A stretch of 64,000 bases of DNA from Bradyrhizobium diazoefficiens (lineage in GTDB: Bacteria > Pseudomonadota > Alphaproteobacteria > Rhizobiales > Xanthobacteraceae), in NCBI RefSeq assembly GCF_016616425.1, contig NZ_CP067101.1:5704001-5768000 (forward strand), read 5' to 3'. How positions within the stretch are numbered: position 1 is the first letter of the stretch; every line of letters starts with the position of its first letter. Shown piece after piece: positions 8,986 to 18,440 of this stretch. The notes under the pieces were generated by a model. The model was not told where the DNA came from. It saw nothing but the letters and a program-made list of their open reading frames with translations, and made no database searches. Made by a program: the position numbers and the translations under genes.

Positions 8986-10112
8986 AATGCGTCCTGTTCT
9001 ACCACGCCTTCACCTCTTGCTGGAACAACGGCAACGCTCATTTCCTGCGCGGCTATGCCCGCGAGCTCCATGCTCTCGGACATGAGGTTGTCGTGTTCGA
9101 GCCAATCGACGGCTGGAGCCGGCTGAACGCGATCCGTGAGGGCGGCAATCAGGCGATGGAAGACATCCACGCGCTCTTTCCCGGAATCGAGATTCGCCAA
9201 TACGACGCCTGCCTCGATCTCGACGAGGCGCTCGATGGCGCAGATCTCGTCATCGTCCATGAATGGAATTTGCCCGATCTGATCGCAGACATCGGGTCCA
9301 GGCGAGCGCATGGCGCGCCCTTTGCACTGCTGTTCCACGACACTCATCACCGCGCCGTCAGCGCGCCGGACGAGCTTGCGCAATTCGACCTTGACGGCTT
9401 TGACGGTGTGCTCGCGTTCGGGGAGGTGCTTCGCCAAATTTATATGAAGCTCGGCTGGACCGACCGGGTCTTCACCTGGCACGAGGCCGCCGATATTGCC
9501 CTGTATCATCCACTGCCGCAGATCGAACGCACCGACGATGTCGTCTGGATCGGCAACTGGGGCGACGGCGAACGCAGCGCCGAGCTCAACGAATTTCTCC
9601 TCGAACCGGTGGCCGGGCTGAAGCTGCGCGCCAGCGTCTATGGTGTCCGCTATTCCGACGGTGCACTCCAAAGCATCGAGGCTGCCGGCATTCGTTACGG
9701 CGGCTGGCTGCCGGCACACTGGGCTCCCGTCGCCTTTGCGGGCGCGCGCGCGACCGTCCATGTGCCTCGCGGGCCCTACGTCCAGTCGCTTCCGGGCATT
9801 CCCACCATTCGCGTCTTCGAGGCGATGGCTTGCGGCATCCCGCTGGTGTCGGCTCCATGGTCGGATACCGAAGACCTGTTCCCGGCAGGCGCCTATCTCA
9901 GCGCCGCCGACGGCCGCGGGATGCAGCGCGGGCTTCGTGCTCTCCTCGACGATCGCGATCTGTGGTCCACAACCGTTGCGACCGGACTCCGGGCGATAAG
10001 GGAGCATCACACCTGCCGCCATCGCGCGGAGCAACTTGTCGGGATCGTGCAGGACATCCGCGCCTCAGGCCAGTCCTCACAGCCTTTGCAGCATGTCGGA
10101 GCCTGCGCATGA
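8982..10112 (+). CDS. CgeB-like glycosyltransferase
   Basis: 376 aa. It begins KCVLFYHAFTSCWNNGNAHF, the same layout as the paralogue at 10109 (hydrophobic strand, then a W-N-x-G loop, then a helix). The C-terminal half has R-V-F-E-A-M-A-C-G-I-P-L and S-D-T-E-D-L-F, the donor-site words of CgeB/DUF3880 proteins. The ATG overlaps the previous stop by 4 bp. One of four related glycosyltransferases in the cassette, probably adding successive residues to one acceptor. Confidence 0.82.
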   Translation: MKCVLFYHAFTSCWNNGNAHFLRGYARELHALGHEVVVFEPIDGWSRLNAIREGGNQAMEDIHALFPGIEIRQYDACLDLDEALDGADLVIVHEWNLPDLIADIGSRRAHGAPFALLFHDTHHRAVSAPDELAQFDLDGFDGVLAFGEVLRQIYMKLGWTDRVFTWHEAADIALYHPLPQIERTDDVVWIGNWGDGERSAELNEFLLEPVAGLKLRASVYGVRYSDGALQSIEAAGIRYGGWLPAHWAPVAFAGARATVHVPRGPYVQSLPGIPTIRVFEAMACGIPLVSAPWSDTEDLFPAGAYLSAADGRGMQRGLRALLDDRDLWSTTVATGLRAIREHHTCRHRAEQLVGIVQDIRASGQSSQPLQHVGACA

Positions 10113-11197
10113 AGATCTGCTTCTTCGGGTCGAGCCTCGTCTCGTCTTACTGGAACGGCGCCGCCACTTATTACCGCGGCATGCTGAAGGAGATTGCGGC
10201 CCTCGGGCACGACGTGACCTTTTTCGAGCCCGACGCCTTCGAGCGGCAGGCCCATCGCGACATCGACGATCCGAACTGGGCCAAGGTCGTCGTCTACCCG
10301 GCGACGCCGGAAGGCTGGCGCAACTCGCTCGAAGCGGCCGCCCGCTCGGCCGACATGCTGATCAAGGCCAGCGGAGTCGGCGTGTTCGATCAGGAACTGG
10401 AGAACGGCATCGCCGACACACCGTCGCAAGCAATGCGCATCTATTGGGACGTCGACGCCCCCGCGACGCTTGAGGCGATGGCGGCCAATCCGGGCCATCA
10501 TCTCCGGCGCGCCATCCGGTCCTACGACATGGTTTTGACGTACGGCGGCGGTGACGGGGTCGTGTCCGCCTACCGCGCCATCGGCGCGCGGGACTGCGTG
10601 CCGATCTACAACGCGCTCGACCCGGCCGCGCACTTTCCGGTACCGCCAAACGATCGCTTCGCATGCGATTTGAGCTTGCTGGCGAACCGCCTGCCTGATC
10701 GCGAGCAGCGCATCGAACGGTTCTTCCTCGACGTTGTGCGGCACTCGCCGGGCAAGACTTTTGTGCTCGGCGGGTCCGGCTGGGAGACCAAGAACACTCC
10801 CGCCAATCTCCGCAAGGTCGGGCATGTCGGGACCGGCGACCACAACGCATTCTTCGGTTCGGGGCTTGCCACGCTGAACGTCAATCGCGACAGCATGGTG
10901 CGCTACGGCTTCTCCCCTCCGACACGCGTATTCGAGGCGATCGGCGCCGGCGCCTGCCTGATCACCGACCAGTGGGACGGAATCGACCACTTTCTCGAGC
11001 CGGGCCACGAGGTGCTGGTAGCCGCAAATGGTACGGAGGTCGCGGAGCATCTCACTTCGCTTCGACCCGACGTGGCCCGTGCAATCGCCGCGCGCGCCCG
11101 GGCGCGCATCCTGAGCCACCACACCTATCGGCATCGCGCACGCCAGTTCAACAATCTCTTTGCCACAAGCAGTTCGCAAATCGAGGCAGCAGAATGA
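10109..11197 (+). CDS. CgeB-like glycosyltransferase
   Basis: 362 aa. The N-terminal strand-loop carries W-N-G-A-A-T-Y-Y-R-G, then a D-V-D-A-P-A-T-L word in the middle that also occurs in the next paralogue as D-I-D-T-P-V-T-L, and a C-terminal R-V-F-E-A-I-G-A-G-A-C with D-Q-W-D-G-I-D. These are landmarks of the CgeB family (named from a B. subtilis spore-surface glycosylation protein). The open frame runs upstream into the previous gene; the ATG at 10109 forms a 4-bp overlap and is chosen. No membrane segment is seen. Confidence 0.82.
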   Translation: MKICFFGSSLVSSYWNGAATYYRGMLKEIAALGHDVTFFEPDAFERQAHRDIDDPNWAKVVVYPATPEGWRNSLEAAARSADMLIKASGVGVFDQELENGIADTPSQAMRIYWDVDAPATLEAMAANPGHHLRRAIRSYDMVLTYGGGDGVVSAYRAIGARDCVPIYNALDPAAHFPVPPNDRFACDLSLLANRLPDREQRIERFFLDVVRHSPGKTFVLGGSGWETKNTPANLRKVGHVGTGDHNAFFGSGLATLNVNRDSMVRYGFSPPTRVFEAIGAGACLITDQWDGIDHFLEPGHEVLVAANGTEVAEHLTSLRPDVARAIAARARARILSHHTYRHRARQFNNLFATSSSQIEAAE

Positions 11198-12318
11198 ACC
11201 TCTCCATTGTTGTCATCGGCCTTTCCGTCACGTCGTCCTGGGGTAACGGTCACGCCACGACATACCGCGCCTTGATCGACGCCTTGGCGCGACGAGGCCA
11301 TCGCGTCACGTTTCTGGAACGCGACGTGCCCTGGTATCGCGATCAGCGCGATCTCACCAAGCCGTCCGCGTGGCGCGTCGAACTCTATCAGTCTCTCAAA
11401 GATATTCCCCGCCGTTTCGGCAAGCTAATCCAGGACGCAGATCTGGTGATCATCGGATCTTATGTGCCCGATGGCGTCGCGATCTCCGAATGGGTCACGA
11501 CCCATGCCCGTGGGCTCACCGCCTTCTACGACATCGACACGCCGGTCACGCTTGCGAAGCTCGAAGATGGCCTGGATTACCTCTCCGCGGCAATGATCCC
11601 GCGCTTTGGCCTCTATCTGTCCTTCACCGGCGGCCCCGTGCCCGCCATGATCGAGCAGAGCTATGGCTCCCCGTTGGCGCGGGTTCTGTATTGCAGTGCG
11701 GACACCGACGTCTACGCGCCCCAACGCGCGGAGGCGAAATGGGCGCTCGGCTATCTCGGGACGTACAGCGAAGACCGACAACCGGTGCTGGAGCAATTGT
11801 TGCTCTCCCCGGCCCGGACGCTTTCGTCCGAGCAATTCGTCGTCGCCGGCGCGCAATATCCCGCAGACGTTATTTGGCCCGCCAATGTCGCACGCATCGA
11901 GCATCTCTCACCCAAACACCATCCGATGTTCTATGGAGAACAGCGCTTCACCCTGAATGCCACCCGTGCCGACATGCGCGCGCTCGGTTTTTCGCCAAGC
12001 GTTCGGTTGTTCGAAGCCGCCGCATGCGGCACGCCCGTCATTTCGGATCGGTGGCCCGGAATCGAAACCGTTTTTGAGCCCTCCAGGGAGATCCTGCTCG
12101 CGTCGAACCCGCGCGACATCGTGGAGATCCTGCGCGACATGCCGGAGGAGCGACGGCGCACGATCGCGGACAGCGCACGGCGGCGTGTTTTGGCCGATCA
12201 CACCTCGGACCATCGCGCCCGGCAATTGGAGACCTACTACGCCGAGGCGTCGGCACACCGCCGCCGAAAGACCCCGCAGCTCCCCGCCTCCCGTCCCATG
12301 CAGGTCGCCCAAATCTGA
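11194..12318 (+). CDS. CgeB-like glycosyltransferase
   Basis: 374 aa and the closest relative of the partial gene at 1-495: they share [19 protein letters not shown] and D-x-W-P-G-I-E words. The N-terminus has [12 protein letters not shown]. The ATG overlaps the previous TGA as ATGA; frames upstream are shadows. The two similar genes at opposite ends of the cassette suggest an old duplication. The last residues are rich in R, K and P and may be a loose tail. Confidence 0.82.
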   Translation: MNLSIVVIGLSVTSSWGNGHATTYRALIDALARRGHRVTFLERDVPWYRDQRDLTKPSAWRVELYQSLKDIPRRFGKLIQDADLVIIGSYVPDGVAISEWVTTHARGLTAFYDIDTPVTLAKLEDGLDYLSAAMIPRFGLYLSFTGGPVPAMIEQSYGSPLARVLYCSADTDVYAPQRAEAKWALGYLGTYSEDRQPVLEQLLLSPARTLSSEQFVVAGAQYPADVIWPANVARIEHLSPKHHPMFYGEQRFTLNATRADMRALGFSPSVRLFEAAACGTPVISDRWPGIETVFEPSREILLASNPRDIVEILRDMPEERRRTIADSARRRVLADHTSDHRARQLETYYAEASAHRRRKTPQLPASRPMQVAQI

Positions 12319-12329
12319 AAGGCAGTACG

Positions 12330-13391
12330 ATGACAGTTCAGACCCGCATCAATGCGTCCCGACGCTCCCCGACCGTCCTGGTCGCGGGCGGCGCCGGCTT
12401 CATTGGATCTCACCTGTGTGATGCCCTCCTGCAACGTGGCAGTTCGGTAACTTGCCTCGACAACCTGTTCACGGGGACGATCGACAATATCCGGCCGCTC
12501 CTCAATCACCCAAATTTCCGCTTCATCGAGCATGATGTGCGCGATCCCGTGGAGATCGACGACGACATCGACCGGATTTACAGCCTCGCCTGCCCGGCAT
12601 CGCCGCGGCATTATCAGAAGGATCCGGTCGGCACGATGAAGACCTGCGTGCTGGGCACCAACAATATGCTCGAACTGGCGTGTCGGAAGGGCGCGCGGGT
12701 GCTGCAGGCATCCACAAGTGAGGTCTACGGCGATCCCGAGGTCCATCCCCAGCCGGAAACCTATCTCGGCAACGTCAACCCGATCGGCCCTCGCGCCTGC
12801 TACGACGAGGGCAAGCGCGCGGCGGAAACACTGATGTTCGATTACCGGCGCATGTACGGGGTCGAGATCAAGGTTGCGCGCATCTTCAATACCTACGGAC
12901 CGCGCATGCTGGAGAACGACGGGCGCGTGGTCTCCAACTTTATCGTGCAAGCCCTGCGCGGAGAGCCGATCACGATCTATGGATGCGGCACGCAGACAAG
13001 GAGCTTCTGCTTTGTCGATGATCTCGTACGTGGCCTCCAGCTCCTCATGGAAAGTCGATCGTCAATTACCGGGCCCTGCAACCTCGGCAATCCGCACGAG
13101 GTCACGATCGAGGCCATTGCACGCGATGTGCTGGCGTATACCGAGTCGCTCTCTCCGCTCCGCTTCGAAGCACTCCCGAAGGACGATCCGAAGCGTCGCA
13201 AGCCCGTTATCGACACGGCCTTGGGCAAGCTGGGATGGTGTCCGCGCGTCGCGCTCAAGGACGGCCTGAAAGCGACGATTGCCTATTTCGCAATGCGTAT
13301 TGCCGACGAGGCACCGACGCTTGTTCCGGCCATGGCAACGCGCAGGAACGGACGTCATACGGCGCGGGGGCGGCTGACGATCGCCGACTAG
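12330..13391 (+). CDS. UDP-glucuronate decarboxylase-like SDR
   Basis: 353 aa extended SDR. The Rossmann motif GGAGFIG is at 20-26, the R-H-Y-Q-K-D-P-V segment is characteristic of UDP-xylose synthase (UXS), then S-T-S-E-V-Y-G and a catalytic Y-D-E-G-K in [14 protein letters not shown] converts UDP-glucuronate to UDP-xylose, which the CgeB-like transferases could use. It starts 11 bp after the last glycosyltransferase and closes the operon. The last 40 residues are basic and probably disordered. Confidence 0.85.
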   Translation: MTVQTRINASRRSPTVLVAGGAGFIGSHLCDALLQRGSSVTCLDNLFTGTIDNIRPLLNHPNFRFIEHDVRDPVEIDDDIDRIYSLACPASPRHYQKDPVGTMKTCVLGTNNMLELACRKGARVLQASTSEVYGDPEVHPQPETYLGNVNPIGPRACYDEGKRAAETLMFDYRRMYGVEIKVARIFNTYGPRMLENDGRVVSNFIVQALRGEPITIYGCGTQTRSFCFVDDLVRGLQLLMESRSSITGPCNLGNPHEVTIEAIARDVLAYTESLSPLRFEALPKDDPKRRKPVIDTALGKLGWCPRVALKDGLKATIAYFAMRIADEAPTLVPAMATRRNGRHTARGRLTIAD

Positions 13392-14185
13392 CGGTAAGGT
13401 CGGGATTGGACGGGACCGCGATTGCCGGATCGACTGGTGGCGGCTCTGGTCGAGCGCCGGCCCCATTCACCATCATGGACTGTTGACCCGAGGCATGGTC
13501 TGCGCATCAACATTGTGCCTGCCAAGCTCATGGATGGCGCCGCGACAGTCGACGGCGGGCGCGGCTCGTTCGGCACCAAGCTCGGTGACTACGTGCGGGC
13601 CTATGCGTTGCCGGACCGGCAGTGATCGTCGCGACAAACCATTGCCGTCGCCGCACCCGCAGATCGACAAGGCTGCCGATGGTCCGACCGGCCTGCTGCA
13701 GCGGATCCGCTCGGTCCCGGGATGGCTCTCCCGGCCGACGACGAGCATGCGTTCGTTTCGGTTGCGTAACCGCAATACACCGGACGAGGCGATATCCTGT
13801 TGGCAAGGTGAACGGCCCGACAGTATTTGCTTTTACGCCCTCCGTGGTGCTTTTCGATTCTCCTCGCGCAACTGCGATCGTTGCTGGCGCAGCGGTCCTC
13901 GATCAGTCGTGCCCCGTGGTGGGAAGCCGCGCCCCAGGACTCGATCCAGCAGGAACGGCTGATCGCCTCGGGCGAAAGGCCGCGGAGCCCGGTTGGCGCA
14001 CGTTCTGTGCGAATCGCGTATCGCCTTCATCTCGAAACCGAGCAAGAAGTCCAAGCCGCACCTAGAACTGGCTCATTCGCGAACAGCCAAGGTTCGCACG
14101 TACGACAAAGGCCCTGGATTGCGGTCTGACCAAGATATCCGACGGCGGCCGAGACGCCGCTTGTGTGTGTGGTACGCTTGGCAGC
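13392..14185. other. Gene-poor gap between the glycan cassette and the amidase block
   Basis: No gene of recognisable family is visible in about 790 bp. A short + frame (about 13422-13625) ends GTKLGDYVRAYALPD and could be the tail of a lost gene, but I do not recognise it. A GCGGC/GCCGC stem at 14145-14160 lies downstream of the convergent amidase gene; it lacks a T-run. The region is probably decayed coding DNA. Confidence 0.4.
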
Positions 14186-15226
14186 TCAGTAGTTGGTCGC
14201 CGTCTTCTCGTTCGGGATACCGTCGATCGGGCATTCCTCGGTGCCTGCGGTCGAGCGAGTCATGGCTTCGACCATTGCGCGGGTGCCTTCCGGGTCGTTG
14301 ATCCACTTCTTGTAGAAATCATAGGGACAGGCGGCAACGCCGCGCGCGTTCTCGCCGGAATTGATCATGCCGGTGTAGCCGCGGTGCACCAGCTTGTAGA
14401 GATGGTTCTGCGACTGGCCGGTGCGACGCGCGTCGCGGATCAGGGTTTTCGAGAGCTGGGCATACTGGATGCCGTAATCCTCTTCGCCGCATTCACCCAA
14501 AGTGCGGCCATCGAAGCCGATGATCGCGGAGTGGCCGAAGTAGGAATAGACGCCGTCGAAGCCGGCGGCATTGGCGACCGCAACATAGACGTTGTTGGCC
14601 CAGGCCATCGCCTTGGAAATCAGCACCTGCTGCTCCTTGGCCGGATACATGTAGCCCTGACAGCGCACGATCAGTTCGGCACCCTTCATGGCGCAATCGC
14701 GCCAGATCTCCGGAAAGTTGCCGTCGTCGCAGATGATGAGGCTGACCTTCATACCCTTCGGACCATCGGAGACATAGGTGCAATTGCCGGGATACCAGCC
14801 TTCGATCGGCACCCACGGCATGATCTTGCGGTATTTCTGAACGATCTCGCCCTTGTCGTTCATCAGGATCAGGGTGTTGTACGGCGCCTTGTTCGGATGC
14901 TCCTCGTGGCGCTCGCCCGTCAGCGAAAACACGCCCCAGACTTTTGCCTTGCGGCAGGCCTCGGCGAAGATCGCGGTCTCGTCACCCGGCACCGCGCAAG
15001 CGGTCTCGTACATCTCCTTGGCGTCGTACATGATGCCTTGTGTAGAATATTCGGGGAAGATCACGAGGTCCATGCCCGGCAGGCCCAGCTTCATGCCGAC
15101 CAGCATGTCGGCGATCTTGCGGGCGTTGTCGAGCACCTCGGCCCTGGTGTGCAGCCGCGGCATCTTGTAATTGACGACAGCGACGCCGACGGTGTCGTTG
15201 CTCGAAGAAATATCACCGTGAAGCAT
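14186..15226 (-). CDS. amiE: Aliphatic amidase
   Basis: 346 aa nitrilase-superfamily amidase, matching the normal AmiE length. The catalytic triad falls exactly at E59, K134 and C166 (F-P-E-Y, Y-R-K-I, I-I-C-D-D-G), the numbering known for Pseudomonas AmiE. It hydrolyses short aliphatic amides such as acetamide to acid and ammonia in the cytoplasm. It lies at the end of the urt-formamidase block, which should supply such amides or urea. A GGAGACA-type ribosome-binding site precedes the start. Confidence 0.95.
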   Translation of the reverse strand: MLHGDISSSNDTVGVAVVNYKMPRLHTRAEVLDNARKIADMLVGMKLGLPGMDLVIFPEYSTQGIMYDAKEMYETACAVPGDETAIFAEACRKAKVWGVFSLTGERHEEHPNKAPYNTLILMNDKGEIVQKYRKIMPWVPIEGWYPGNCTYVSDGPKGMKVSLIICDDGNFPEIWRDCAMKGAELIVRCQGYMYPAKEQQVLISKAMAWANNVYVAVANAAGFDGVYSYFGHSAIIGFDGRTLGECGEEDYGIQYAQLSKTLIRDARRTGQSQNHLYKLVHRGYTGMINSGENARGVAACPYDFYKKWINDPEGTRAMVEAMTRSTAGTEECPIDGIPNEKTATNY

Positions 15227-15279
15227 GGGGGTTGTCTCCTGTTCTGATGTGTGCCTTGCCGTCGATCACCGACTGCGCG

Positions 15280-15621
15280 TTAATGGCTGATCATCCATGG
15301 CCGCGCGGTTGGAAAGCTCCTGGCGCCGCTTCGGGTCTGCTTCACCAATCGCGACGGCTTTTTGGACGAGCAACAGCCGCAACCCGGCCCGTGAGCAGCC
15401 TTATATTCGGCAAGCGTCTTCGGTGCGTTGGAGCTGCGCTCATTGGTGGCCGCCGCCTTGCGCTTATCCGAAGGCATGCAGAAGAACGCCGGCGCGGTCA
15501 AAATCACGCGCCGCGATTCGGCTTTGCAGTGGGGACAGTCCTGCGGATCGTCGCATTCCGCCATCGGCCGCATTTCCGTAAACGAGCCGCAGTCGTTACA
15601 GAGATATTCATAGACGGGCAC
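15280..15621 (-). CDS. fmdB: FmdB-type zinc ribbon regulatory protein
   Basis: 113 aa. It begins P-V-Y-E-Y-L-C-N-D-C-G, the hallmark of FmdB zinc ribbons, with the second knuckle C-P-H-C and a later G-C-G-C-C cluster. The start is a GTG at 15621 with GAGGA about 7 nt upstream; the longer frame reaching 15876 would run over formamidase and is rejected. FmdB homologues sit beside formamidase genes and are proposed regulators of amidase expression. The C-terminal tail after the Cys cluster is poorly conserved-looking. Confidence 0.8.
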   Translation of the reverse strand: MPVYEYLCNDCGSFTEMRPMAECDDPQDCPHCKAESRRVILTAPAFFCMPSDKRKAAATNERSSNAPKTLAEYKAAHGPGCGCCSSKKPSRLVKQTRSGARSFPTARPWMISH

Positions 15622-15716
15622 TTTTGTTTCCTCGCGCACACACTTTCCGGGTGTCTCACGACGGCGGACGCAGGGCAGCGAGGTGCTCGACCGTCCCGCA
15701 TCCCGTCGCGCAGGGA

Positions 15717-16946
15717 TCACTTGTCGGGCGAAATCGGCATCTGGATGTCTCCCGTGATGTGCTTGATTGGACCTGCCGACGACGGCATGACGTCGAAGTC
15801 GAAGATCTCCGTCGGCAGCCATAACGTCGCGCAGGCATTGGGCACGTCGACCACACCGGAGATGTGGCCCTGGCACGGCGCGGTGCCGAGGATCGAATAT
15901 GCCTGGGCGCCGGAGTAACCGAACTTCTTCAGATACTCGATGGCGTTGAGACAGGCCTGGCGGTAGGCGATGTGGACATCGAGATAGTGCTGCTTACCGG
16001 CTTCATCCACCGAGATGCCCTCGAAGATCAGATAGTCCTTGTAGTTCGGCGTGATCGGCGACGGCTTGAAGATCGGATTCTTGATACCGTATTTCGCCAT
16101 GCCGTCCTTGATCACCTCGACCTTCAGATGCAGCCAGCCGGCCATCTCGATGGCGCCACAGAAGGTGATCTCGCCGTCGCCCTGGCTGAAGTGCAGATCG
16201 CCCATCGAGAGACCGGCGCCGGGCACATAGACCGGGAAGTAGATCTTCGAGCCGCGCGAGAGATCCTTGATGTCGCAATTGCCGCCGTGTTCGCGCGGCG
16301 GCACCGTGCGGGCGCCTTCCGCGCCGATCTTCTCTTTGACGTCGCCTTTGGCGCGGCCGCCATGAGCGGTCGGCGCGAACGGCGGGTTGGCAAGACCGGG
16401 AACGCGGGTCGGATTGGTCGAGATCAGTTGGGCCTCGCGCTTGTTCCACATGTCCAGCATCTTCGAATCGGGCAAACAGCCGATCAGACCGGGATGGATG
16501 AGGCCGGCGAAGTTCACGCCCGGAATGTGGCGCGACGAGGTATAGAGGCCTTTGATGTCCCAGATCGACTTCTGCGCCAGCGGAAAGTGGTCGGTGAGGA
16601 AGCCGCCGCCGTTCTGCTTGGAGAAGAAGCCGTTGAAGCCCCACAGGCTCTCCTTCAGCGGGCCGACGTCGAGCAAATCGACGACGAGCAGGTCGCCGGG
16701 CTCTGCGCCCTTGACGCCGATCGGGCCGGACAGAAAGTGCACGATCGACAGGTCGATGTCGCGCACGTCGTCTGCTGAATCGTTGTTCTTGATGAAGCCG
16801 CCGGTCCAGTCATAGGTCTCGATGATGAAATCATCGCCGGGATTGACCCAGGCCACGATGGGGATGTCGGGGTGCCAGCGGTTGTGCACCATGTCATTTT
16901 CATAGGCCGATTTGGTGAGATCGACCTTGATCAGTGTCTCTGGCAT
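15717..16946 (-). CDS. fmdA: Formamidase
   Basis: 409 aa acetamidase/formamidase family protein, the usual length for FmdA. It starts P-E-T-L-I-K-V-D-L-T-K and contains W-H-P-D-I-P, G-D-L-L-V-V-D, F-S-Q-G-D-G-E and C-G-A-I-E words found across the family. It hydrolyses formamide to formate and ammonia in the cytoplasm. It lies 27 bp after urtE in the same orientation, so uptake and hydrolysis are likely coupled transcriptionally. Confidence 0.93.
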   Translation of the reverse strand: MPETLIKVDLTKSAYENDMVHNRWHPDIPIVAWVNPGDDFIIETYDWTGGFIKNNDSADDVRDIDLSIVHFLSGPIGVKGAEPGDLLVVDLLDVGPLKESLWGFNGFFSKQNGGGFLTDHFPLAQKSIWDIKGLYTSSRHIPGVNFAGLIHPGLIGCLPDSKMLDMWNKREAQLISTNPTRVPGLANPPFAPTAHGGRAKGDVKEKIGAEGARTVPPREHGGNCDIKDLSRGSKIYFPVYVPGAGLSMGDLHFSQGDGEITFCGAIEMAGWLHLKVEVIKDGMAKYGIKNPIFKPSPITPNYKDYLIFEGISVDEAGKQHYLDVHIAYRQACLNAIEYLKKFGYSGAQAYSILGTAPCQGHISGVVDVPNACATLWLPTEIFDFDVMPSSAGPIKHITGDIQMPISPDK

Positions 16947-16973
16947 CGAGATGCTCCCCTTTTACACGGTTGG

Positions 16974-17663
16974 TTAGACGGACAGATATTTCGAGACCTG
17001 CGCGGCATCGACGGAGTCGCGCAAATCGTCGCGGACGATCTCGCCGTTCTCGATCACCAGCACGCGGTCGGCGATATCGAGCGCGAAGCTCAGAAACTGC
17101 TCGGACACGACGATCGACAAACCCCGCTCATCGCGGATCCGCTTCAGAGTGCGCGCCATGTCCTTGATGATGGATGGTTGGATGCCCTCGGTCGGCTCGT
17201 CCAGCAGCAGCACCTTCGGTTTGGTCGCGAGCGCACGCGCGATCGCGAGCTGTTGCTGCTGGCCGCCGGAGAGATTGCCGCCGCGGCGGCCCTTCATCTC
17301 CAGCAGCACCGGAAATAATTCGTAGATGTCGCCCGGCACCTCGGTTCCGCCGGAGACGACGAGTCCGGTCTCGATGTTCTCCTTCACCGTCATGGTCGAG
17401 AAAATCATGCGGCCCTGAGGCACATAGGCGAGGCCCTTGGCGACCCGCGCGTAGCTCGGCAGGCTGCCGAGCTCGGCGCCATCCATGGTCACCGAGCCGC
17501 TTCTGGCCGGCAGGATGCCCATCAGTGACTTCATCAGCGTGGTTTTGCCCATGCCGTTGCGGCCCATGATCGCCACGATCTCGTTGGGGGCGACCTTGAC
17601 GTTGAGGCCGCGTAGCACCTCGCTTTGGCCGTAGGCGACGTGAAGATCGGAAATTGCCAGCAT
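16974..17663 (-). CDS. urtE: Urea/short-chain amide ABC transporter ATP-binding protein UrtE
   Basis: 229 aa LivF-type ATPase. Walker A is G-R-N-G-M-G-K-T-T, the signature is L-S-G-G-Q-Q-Q-Q, and Walker B ends L-L-L-D-E-P-T-E-G. The E-G-I-Q-P-S-I-I word after Walker B is typical of UrtE rather than amino-acid LivF. It is the last gene of urtABCDE, 11 bp after urtD. Together with UrtD it powers import at the inner membrane. Confidence 0.92.
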   Translation of the reverse strand: MLAISDLHVAYGQSEVLRGLNVKVAPNEIVAIMGRNGMGKTTLMKSLMGILPARSGSVTMDGAELGSLPSYARVAKGLAYVPQGRMIFSTMTVKENIETGLVVSGGTEVPGDIYELFPVLLEMKGRRGGNLSGGQQQQLAIARALATKPKVLLLDEPTEGIQPSIIKDMARTLKRIRDERGLSIVVSEQFLSFALDIADRVLVIENGEIVRDDLRDSVDAAQVSKYLSV

Positions 17664-17674
17664 CAGCGCGCTCC

Positions 17675-18433
17675 TTAGTGGCCGAGGTACACTTCGATGA
17701 CCTTGGGATCGTTCTTCACCTTCTCCATGGTGCCCTCGGAGAGGATTTGGCCCTGGTGCAGCACGGTGACCCTGTGCGCGATATCCTCGACGAACTTCAT
17801 GTCGTGCTCGATCACCAGCACCGAACGGTTCTTGATGATGCGGTTGAGGAGCTCGGCGGTCTTGGCACGCTCGGAGACGCTCATGCCGGCGACGGGCTCG
17901 TCGAGCATCAAAAGGTCAGGGTCCTGGATCAGCAGCATGCCGATCTCGAGCCACTGCTTCTGGCCATGGCTGAGCTCGGACGCATAAGTGTTGAGCTTGT
18001 CCTTGAGGAAGATCATCTCCGCGACCTCCTCGACCCGCTCCTTCACCGGCTGGTCGCGCTGAAAGGTCAGCGAGCCGAACACGGTGCGACCGCGCGGAAA
18101 CGAGATCTCGAGGTTCTCGAACACGGTGAGAGCCTCGAACACCGACGGCGTCTGGAATTTACGCCCGACGCCCGCCTTGACGATCTCGTTTTCCTTCAGC
18201 TTGGTCAGTTCGGCGCCGCGAAACTGGATCGAGCCTTCGGTGGCCTTGGTCTTGCCGCAGATCAGGTCGAGCACGGTGGTCTTGCCGGCGCCGTTCGGGC
18301 CGATGATGACGCGGATCTCATTCTCCTCGACATAGAAGGAGAGGTCGTTCACCGCCTTGAAGCCGTCGAAGGAGACGGTGAGGCCGGAGACCGCGAGCAG
18401 AAAGTCCTTGGGCTGATGGCCAATGAGCATCAT
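17675..18433 (-). CDS. urtD: Urea/short-chain amide ABC transporter ATP-binding protein UrtD
   Basis: 252 aa LivG-type ATPase with G-P-N-G-A-G-K-T-T (Walker A), L-S-H-G-Q-K-Q-W-L-E-I (signature in the UrtD form) and L-L-M-L-D-E-P-V-A-G-M-S (Walker B). The frame is open further upstream inside urtC. Two tandem ATGs at 18433 and 18430 follow GAGGAG; either could be the start, and the first is listed. The gene begins 7 bp after the urtC stop. Confidence 0.92.
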   Translation of the reverse strand: MMLIGHQPKDFLLAVSGLTVSFDGFKAVNDLSFYVEENEIRVIIGPNGAGKTTVLDLICGKTKATEGSIQFRGAELTKLKENEIVKAGVGRKFQTPSVFEALTVFENLEISFPRGRTVFGSLTFQRDQPVKERVEEVAEMIFLKDKLNTYASELSHGQKQWLEIGMLLIQDPDLLMLDEPVAGMSVSERAKTAELLNRIIKNRSVLVIEHDMKFVEDIAHRVTVLHQGQILSEGTMEKVKNDPKVIEVYLGH

Positions 18434-18440
18434 GGTCTCC

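Noticed and set aside
8946..11179. Two long - strand frames opposite the CgeB-like genes
   Set aside because: The + strand genes have conserved paralogue motifs and exact ATGA couplings; the antisense frames have neither.
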